Shown here in pieces: positions 58,995-64,000 of a stretch of DNA of 64,000 nt; positions within the stretch are counted from its first letter, which is position 1, and each line of letters opens with the position of its first letter. Under the pieces are notes generated by a model. That model made no database searches and was not told the DNA's origin. It worked only from the letters and a program-made list of their open reading frames with translations. The stretch comes from Stenotrophomonas sp. UBA7346 (GTDB lineage Bacteria > Pseudomonadota > Gammaproteobacteria > Xanthomonadales > Xanthomonadaceae), in contig DKPB01000057.1 of the NCBI GenBank assembly GCA_002471015.1, forward strand, positions 1 to 64,000, read 5' to 3'. The translations under genes were made by a program, and so were the position numbers.

Positions 58995-59669
58995 TCAACT
59001 TCCGGCCGCCGGCCCCGACAACCACGCCGCATCCGCGTCCGCCTCCGGCTCCAGCGCCTTGACCAGCAAGGCCGCCTGGGTGCGGCTGTTGCAGCCAAGC
59101 TTCTTCAGGATCGCGGTGACATGCACCTTCACCGTGTTCTCGGCCAGACCAAACTCATAGGCGATCTGCTTGTTGAGCAGGCCATCGGCCACGCTCAGCA
59201 ATACCCGGAACTGTTGCGGGGTCAGCTGCGCAAACCGCGCCGCCAGCACCGCATCCTGCTCGGAGCGCGCCACCGCCAGCGGCGGGAAACAGGTGTCGCC
59301 ATCCATTACCGCCGCAACCGCGGTGCGGATGCTCTCCACCGGTGCCGATTTGGGGATGAACCCGGCAGCGCCGAACTGCTGGGCGCGGCGGATCACTCGT
59401 GGATGGTCATTGGAGGAGATGATGATCACCGGAATGTCCGGGCGCTCGCCACGCAGCCACACCAGCGAGGAGAAGCCGCGCGCCCCTGGCATGGTCAAGT
59501 CCAGCAGTATCAGGTCGACGTCGCGATGCTGCTGCAGGGCGGTGGTCAATGCCGATACGCTGGCCACCTCCAACGCCTGCGCCATTGCCACATCCTCGCG
59601 CAGCGCATGCAGCACCGCCGCACGGAACAGCGGGTGATCGTCGGCGACAAGGACCTTGGCCAGGCTCAT
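58995..59669 (-). CDS. LuxR/NarL-family response regulator
   Basis: A 224-residue protein. The receiver domain has acidic residues D10-D11, the phospho-acceptor D57 (LILLDLTMPG) and K107 (FIPKSA). The C-terminal LuxR helix-turn-helix is at about 148-205 (LTPQQFRVLLSVADGLLNKQIAYEFGLAENTVKVHV). It is the only stand-alone receiver output near the hybrid kinase and almost certainly its partner. Unlike DctD it has no sigma-54 AAA domain. It is divergent from the porin gene. Confidence 0.92.
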   Translation of the reverse strand: MSLAKVLVADDHPLFRAAVLHALREDVAMAQALEVASVSALTTALQQHRDVDLILLDLTMPGARGFSSLVWLRGERPDIPVIIISSNDHPRVIRRAQQFGAAGFIPKSAPVESIRTAVAAVMDGDTCFPPLAVARSEQDAVLAARFAQLTPQQFRVLLSVADGLLNKQIAYEFGLAENTVKVHVTAILKKLGCNSRTQAALLVKALEPEADADAAWLSGPAAGS

Positions 59670-59780
59670 GCCGGCAGTGTGGCATGCGGCCTGCGACGCC
59701 GCCCTAATACCAATGCATTATTTGAACACCCTGCCAGGCTGACTAAGGTCCGGCTCCACCCCCCGCCCGAGAGCGCCCGG
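59670..59780. promoter_or_regulatory. Divergent promoter region of the response regulator and porin
   Basis: A 111-bp gap. CTAATACCAATGC (59704-59716) is, on the opposite strand, GCATTGGTATTAG, 12/13 identical to the motif upstream of dctA at 56060. It is followed by an A/T-rich stretch suitable for a promoter. Confidence 0.5.
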
Positions 59781-60932
59781 ATGATCTTCCCCCGCCAGCA
59801 CCTGTCCGGCCTGTCCCTGTTGGCGCTGTTTGCGGCGCTGCCGGCGGCGCAGGCGCAGGACAGCGCCAGCATCAGGTTCAGCGGCCGCCTGTACTACGAC
59901 ACCGCGCGGTTCGACAACGATGGCCGTGGCAAGCCCGAGCGCGACAACGATGACCTGCGCGCGGCCTGGCTGGCTGTCTCCGGCAAACTGCACGGCTTCG
60001 ACTACAAGCTGGAGGGTGACTTTGCCGGCCATCGGCCGGTGGCCCGTGACGTCTACCTGGCACGCAGCTTTGGCAGCACCACGCTGACGTTGGGGCAGTT
60101 CAAGCAGTACTTCACCCTCGACGACCGGGCCAGCACCAACCATATCCCGACCATCGAGCGCAGCTGGCTGGCGCAGACCCTGGCCCCCACTTACCGGCTC
60201 GGACTGGGCCTCAACGGCTACGACCAGCAGGTGTTCTGGAGCGGCAGCCTGTACAGCCTGGAAAGCATCGACGCCTGGAAGGTCAAGGGCCGCGGCTTCG
60301 GCGCCCGCGCCGGCTACGCACCATGGAAAACACCGGGCCAGGTGCTGCACTTCGGCGCCGCCGTGGCCCGTGAGTACTACGACAATCCCGGCAGCGACGG
60401 CGCAGCGGCGCTACGCCTGCAGCCCCGCTCGGCCGGCTACTTCGGCGACAACAGCCGCCTGACCCTGCTGGATTTCCACAGCGGACGCGACGTGACCGCG
60501 CAGAAGTTCGGGCTGGAGGCGGCCGGCGTGTATCAACAGTGGTCATGGCAGGCCGAGTACGGTGGCGCCCGCTACAACGATGGCCAGCTCAAGGCCGAGG
60601 TACGTTCGGGCTACCTGCAGGGCAGCTGGCTGCTGACCGGCGAACCGCGCGCCTACGATGCCAAGGCCGGCCGCTTTGTCCAGCTCAAGCCCGCCCGTGC
60701 CGGTGGCGCCTGGGAACTGGTGGCCCGCTACGACCGCATCGGCGGCCGCCAGTGGCCGCTCACCCGCAGCGATGTCGCCGCCCAGGCCTGGACCGTCGGG
60801 GTCAACTGGTATGCCCCCCGCCACTTCCGGCTGATGCTGGACTGGACCGACAGCCGCCGCCGTGATGAACTGCGCGACAGCCTGCTTGACCGTACCGGCA
60901 CCCTGGCCGCCCGCGCCCAGTTCGACTTCTAG
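59781..60932 (+). CDS. Phosphate-selective-type porin (OprP/OprO family)
   Basis: A 383-residue outer-membrane barrel. A signal peptide (about 1-25, ending AQA-QD) is followed by SIRFSGRLYYDTARFDND, GKLHGFDYKLEGDF, LTLGQFKQYFTLDD and WLAQTLAPTYRLGLGLNGY, all typical of porin_O_P. It ends in AQFDF with a terminal phenylalanine. The start at 59781 gives the signal peptide; the open frame upstream covers the response regulator gene and is spurious. The neighbouring regulators suggest uptake of an organic anion such as a dicarboxylate rather than phosphate; this is an inference. Confidence 0.85.
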   Translation: MIFPRQHLSGLSLLALFAALPAAQAQDSASIRFSGRLYYDTARFDNDGRGKPERDNDDLRAAWLAVSGKLHGFDYKLEGDFAGHRPVARDVYLARSFGSTTLTLGQFKQYFTLDDRASTNHIPTIERSWLAQTLAPTYRLGLGLNGYDQQVFWSGSLYSLESIDAWKVKGRGFGARAGYAPWKTPGQVLHFGAAVAREYYDNPGSDGAAALRLQPRSAGYFGDNSRLTLLDFHSGRDVTAQKFGLEAAGVYQQWSWQAEYGGARYNDGQLKAEVRSGYLQGSWLLTGEPRAYDAKAGRFVQLKPARAGGAWELVARYDRIGGRQWPLTRSDVAAQAWTVGVNWYAPRHFRLMLDWTDSRRRDELRDSLLDRTGTLAARAQFDF

Positions 60933-60976
60933 CCCCTGCGCTGCCCGCCATCCCCGCCGGCGCAGCAGTCACGCAA

Positions 60977-61076
60977 GAAAATAATTTTCATAAATGCCCG
61001 CCTGTGATACACAATAGGCCGCCCGATTCCGGGGCGACTCATGCAGGGCGGGGATCAATGCAGGAAAATTACTTTC
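60977..61076 (+). promoter_or_regulatory. Two candidate RpiR operators at the D-amino-acid operon
   Basis: A perfect odd-centred palindrome GAAAATAATTTTC (60977-60989) lies 69 bp before the first gene. A close relative, GAAAATTACTTTC (61064-61076), overlaps the first codons. The spacing and A/T-rich dyads fit a local repressor; the RpiR gene at the end of the operon is the candidate. Confidence 0.5.
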
Positions 61077-62323
61077 AGGAAACCACCTTGCTCGCTGGCA
61101 AAGGCCTGCCTGCTGGTGGCCCATGGACGCCCTCTGCCCTGGCCCAACTGGCGCCCAATCTGCTTGCCGAGCAGGTCAGCCTGCCGGTAGCCGTGCTGTC
61201 CCAATCCGCCCTGCAACACAATCTGCACTGGATGCGACGCTTCGCCGAAGCATACGGCTGCCAATTGGCACCCCATGGCAAGACCACCATGAGCCCGGCC
61301 CTGTTCCGCATGCAACGCGATGCCGGCGCCTGGGGCATCACTCTTGCCACCGCCGCGCAGACCGTGGCCGCCCATGCCGAGGGCATGCAGCGCGTGCTGC
61401 TTGCCAACCAACTGGTCGGCCGGGGCAACTTTGCCCTGATCGCCGACCTGCAGGCCCAGGACCCCGACTTCTGGTTTGCCTGCGTGGTCGACTCGGCCGC
61501 CAACGTGGCGGCACTGGGCGCCTATTTCGCCAGCCGCGGCCAGACCATCAAGGTATTGCTGGAGATCGGCGTGGACGGAGGCCGCACCGGCGTGCGCGAT
61601 GACGCGCAGACCCAGGCCGTGCTGCAGGAGATCGCCCGCTGGCCGGCTGCGGTGGCATTGGTGGGCGTGGAAGTCTACGAAGGCGTGGCCAGCGACGAGG
61701 CGGGCGTGCGCGCGGTTCTGCAGCGTGCACTGGCGCAATGGCAGGCGATCCGCGACGGCGGTGGCTTTGCCCGGTTGCCGGCCATCCTCAGCGGTGCCGG
61801 CTCGGCCTGGTTCGATCTGGTTGCCGAGGTGTTCTCGGTACTGGCCAAGGACGATGCTGCCCAGGTCGTGCTGCGCCCGGGTTGCTACCTGACCCATGAC
61901 GTGGGCATCTACCAGCAGGCCGCCAAACGCATCCATGTCAGCAACCCGGTGGCGCGCGAGATCGGCAGCAGCCTGCAGCCCGCGCTGCGCCTGTGGGCCT
62001 ATGTGCAGTCGCGGCCGGAGCCGGGCAAGGCCATCATCGGCCTGGGCAAACGTGACGCCGCATTCGATGCGGGCTTCCCGGTCCCGGCCCTGCACCATTG
62101 TCCCGGCAACGCGGCCCCCACCGCTGCACCGGCGCACTGGAAGATCACCGCGATGATGGACCAGCACGCCTTCCTGCAGGTGCACGACACGGACACCCTG
62201 CAGGTGGGCGACATGCTCTGCTTCGACATCTCCCACCCTTGCCTGACCTTCGACAAATGGCGCCACCTGTTGGTGGTTGATGACGCACACAGCGTCGTCG
62301 GCGCCGTCTCCACGCAGTTCTGA
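61058..62323 (+). CDS. D-threonine aldolase / D-serine dehydratase-like PLP enzyme (fold type III)
   Basis: A 421-residue enzyme with an alanine-racemase-like N-terminal barrel and a D-serine-dehydratase-like C-terminal domain. The PLP lysine is K75 in LAPHGKTTMSP. The C-terminal metal ligands are visible in DISHPCLTFDKW (His and Cys), as in DSD1-type enzymes. It likely deaminates or cleaves a D-hydroxy amino acid; the exact substrate is open. The ATG at 61058 follows GGCGGGG; an upstream frame is less likely. It starts the operon with a GntP permease and an RpiR regulator. Confidence 0.85.
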   Translation: MQENYFQETTLLAGKGLPAGGPWTPSALAQLAPNLLAEQVSLPVAVLSQSALQHNLHWMRRFAEAYGCQLAPHGKTTMSPALFRMQRDAGAWGITLATAAQTVAAHAEGMQRVLLANQLVGRGNFALIADLQAQDPDFWFACVVDSAANVAALGAYFASRGQTIKVLLEIGVDGGRTGVRDDAQTQAVLQEIARWPAAVALVGVEVYEGVASDEAGVRAVLQRALAQWQAIRDGGGFARLPAILSGAGSAWFDLVAEVFSVLAKDDAAQVVLRPGCYLTHDVGIYQQAAKRIHVSNPVAREIGSSLQPALRLWAYVQSRPEPGKAIIGLGKRDAAFDAGFPVPALHHCPGNAAPTAAPAHWKITAMMDQHAFLQVHDTDTLQVGDMLCFDISHPCLTFDKWRHLLVVDDAHSVVGAVSTQF

Positions 62324-62340
62324 CCGCACCGGGCCTACGC

Positions 62341-63696
62341 ATGACCCACGGAAACCTGCTGTTGATCTACGCCACGCTGTCGATCCTTGCACTGATCGTG
62401 CTGATCGCCCGCTTCCGCCTCAACCCCTTCATCAGCGTCACCCTGGTCTCGGTCGGGCTGGCCCTGCTGGCCGGCATGCCGGCACCGGAGATCCTGCCCG
62501 CGTACGAGCAAGGGGTAGGCAAGACCCTGGGGCATATCGCGCTGATCGTCGCGCTGGGCACCATGCTCGGCAAGATGATGGCCGAGTCCGGTGGCGCCGA
62601 GCGTATCGCGCGCACCCTGATCGCCCGCTTCGGCACCCGCAACGTGCATTGGGCGATGATGCTGATCGCCTTCTGCGTCGGCCTGCCGATCTTCTTCGAG
62701 GTCGGCTTCGTGCTGCTGATCCCGATCGTGCTCAACGTGGCTCGCCGCACCGGCGTGCCATTGCTGCTGGTAGGCCTGCCGATGGTGGCCGGCCTGTCGG
62801 TGGTGCATGGCCTGGTACCGCCGCACCCGGCGGCCATGCTGGCCGTCAATGCCTACGGCGCCGACGTCGGCCGTACCGTGTTCTATTCTCTGCTGGTGGG
62901 CCTGCCCACGGCGGCGCTGGCCGGCCCGGTGTTCGCCAAATTCGTCGCACCGCGCGTGCGCCTGCCCGCGCACAACCCGATGGAAGCGGCGCTGCTGGAT
63001 GAAGGCCACAGCCGCATCCCGGACGAGCAGTTGCCCAGCTTCGGCATCACCCTGGCCACCCTGCTGCTGCCGGTGGCGCTGATGCTGCTCGGCGGCTGGG
63101 CCGACCAGATCGCAACGCCGGGCTCGCCGCTCAACCATGGCCTGCGTTTCATCGGCCACTCGGTGGTGGCGCTGCTGCTGGCCACCTTGATGAGCTTCGT
63201 CACCCTGGGCCTGATGCGCGGCTTCAACCGCGAGCAGATCCTCAAGTTCACCCAGGAATGCCTGGCGCCCACCGCCGCGATCACCTTGCTGGTGGGTGCC
63301 GGTGGCGGTCTCAATGGCATCCTTGTCCACACCGGCGTAGCCTCCGAGATCATCGGCCTGTCGCAGCGTTTCCAGCTGTCACCGTTGCTGATGGGTTGGA
63401 CCATGGCCGCGCTGATGCGGGTGGCCACCGGCTCGGCGACAGTGGCGATGACCACCGCCTCGGGCATCGTTGCACCGATCGCCGCGGCCATGGGCTATGC
63501 CCACCCCGAACTGCTGGTGCTGGCCACCGGCGCCGGCTCGGTGGTGCTGTCACATGTCAATGACGGTGGCTTCTGGCTGGTGAAGGAATACTTCAACATG
63601 ACCGTGGCCCAGACCTTCAAGACCTGGACCGTGCTTGAAACCCTTATCTCCGTCGTCGCCCTGCTGCTGGTGATGGCCCTTTCCATGGTGCTGTGA
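62341..63696 (+). CDS. GntP-family permease
   Basis: A 451-residue inner-membrane carrier with about 12-14 hydrophobic segments. The family pattern includes LGTMLGKMMAESGGAERIA, FCVGLPIFFEVGFVLLIPIV, HGLVPPHPAAMLAV, and the C-terminal VATGSATVAMTTASGIVAP with HVNDGGFWLVKEYFNM. Members import gluconate, D-serine and related hydroxy acids. Its place between a D-amino-acid enzyme and an RpiR regulator favours a D-hydroxy-amino-acid or similar substrate over gluconate. It starts 17 bp after the previous stop. Confidence 0.92.
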   Translation: MTHGNLLLIYATLSILALIVLIARFRLNPFISVTLVSVGLALLAGMPAPEILPAYEQGVGKTLGHIALIVALGTMLGKMMAESGGAERIARTLIARFGTRNVHWAMMLIAFCVGLPIFFEVGFVLLIPIVLNVARRTGVPLLLVGLPMVAGLSVVHGLVPPHPAAMLAVNAYGADVGRTVFYSLLVGLPTAALAGPVFAKFVAPRVRLPAHNPMEAALLDEGHSRIPDEQLPSFGITLATLLLPVALMLLGGWADQIATPGSPLNHGLRFIGHSVVALLLATLMSFVTLGLMRGFNREQILKFTQECLAPTAAITLLVGAGGGLNGILVHTGVASEIIGLSQRFQLSPLLMGWTMAALMRVATGSATVAMTTASGIVAPIAAAMGYAHPELLVLATGAGSVVLSHVNDGGFWLVKEYFNMTVAQTFKTWTVLETLISVVALLLVMALSMVL

Positions 63697-63698
63697 GC

Positions 63699-64000
63699 AT
63701 GTCCCAGAACACGTTCGATATCGTTTACGAGCTGCGCCAACGCCAGCACGAGTTCAGCCCCGTGGAAGCACGCATCGCCGCGGCCATCCTTGCCGATGTG
63801 GACGCCGCCGCCCAATACGGCGTCAGCGAACTGGCCGAGCGTGCCGAAGTGAGTGCGGCGGCCATCTCGCGCTTTGCCAAGGCACTGGGCTGCGACCATG
63901 TACGCGAGCTGCGCGCCCGCCTGGCCTCGGCCAGCGCGGTGGGCAAGCGTTTCCTGGAACAGCAGAACGCCCCGCCGGTGTCTGCGCTGTATGCGCAGAT
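63699..64000 (+). CDS. RpiR/MurR-family regulator, 3' end beyond window
   Basis: The first 100 codons are present. An HTH_6 domain is clear (FSPVEARIAAAILADVDAAAQYGVSELAERAEVSAAAISRFAKALGCDHVRELRARL, about residues 19-75). The C-terminal SIS ligand domain lies outside. The ATG at 63699 begins two bases after the permease stop, so the gene is in the operon and probably autoregulated through the palindromes at 60977 and 61064. Confidence 0.9.
   Translation, partial: MSQNTFDIVYELRQRQHEFSPVEARIAAAILADVDAAAQYGVSELAERAEVSAAAISRFAKALGCDHVRELRARLASASAVGKRFLEQQNAPPVSALYAQ

Noticed and set aside
58950..59780. Upstream extension of the porin frame
   Set aside because: It overlaps the response regulator on the other strand, and the signal peptide begins only at 59781.

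Overview
The window is chromosomal DNA of a GC-rich gammaproteobacterium, most likely a Xanthomonadaceae member close to Stenotrophomonas. The reasons are the single-block branched-chain operon ilvC-ilvG-ilvM-ilvA-leuA-leuC-leuD-leuB, the pcm-tolC pair, a large TonB-dependent receptor, and GC-rich dispersed palindromic repeats. I saw no phage, transposase, CRISPR array, rRNA or tRNA. All calls come from reading the sequence; no database search was run.

Layout. 0.2-10 kb: inorganic pyrophosphatase (ppa), an HDOD signalling protein with a degenerate receiver domain, then on the minus strand a TonB-dependent receptor, an AraC-type regulator, a membrane-anchored winged-helix/beta-propeller regulator, a small ion-channel-like protein and a DUF4136 lipoprotein. 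10-17 kb: thiC under a TPP riboswitch, a BCCT osmolyte transporter, gamma-glutamyltransferase and a BTAD-type regulator. 17-27 kb: the ilv-leu operon, preceded by a peptide-coding attenuator (39-residue leader with an ILVLVLI run, antiterminator arm, terminator) and a second terminator-like hairpin. Three repeat cassettes sit in its gene junctions. gdhA follows.

28.5-32.2 kb: a compact, translationally coupled four-gene operon encoding an alpha-oxoamine synthase, a TauD/TfdA-type Fe(II)/2-oxoglutarate dioxygenase, a short KAS III-like protein with altered active-site positions and an EamA exporter. It is visibly richer in A/T than its neighbours and looks like an uncharacterised small-metabolite biosynthesis and export islet. 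This is the best candidate for a novel system in the window.

32-43 kb: a propeller/GGDEF sensor, a TetR-controlled RND pump, then pcm and tolC (a possible outer-membrane partner of the pump). 42.8-48 kb: envelope glycan genes (waaA, an LpxL-like acyltransferase, an O-antigen-ligase-like protein, a GT4 glycosyltransferase and a zinc-finger protein). 48-52 kb: an HlyD plus peptidase-like-domain ABC exporter pair whose C39 cysteine and H-loop histidine are replaced, and an XRE regulator.

52-61 kb: a C4-dicarboxylate module: malic enzyme (maeB), a DctA-like carrier, a hybrid kinase with a DctB-like sensor domain, a LuxR-type response regulator and a phosphate-selective-type porin. A near-identical 13-bp motif occurs in both divergent promoter regions of this module. 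61-64 kb: a D-amino-acid catabolism module (D-threonine aldolase/D-serine dehydratase-like enzyme, GntP permease, RpiR regulator cut by the window end), with two palindromic operator candidates at its start.
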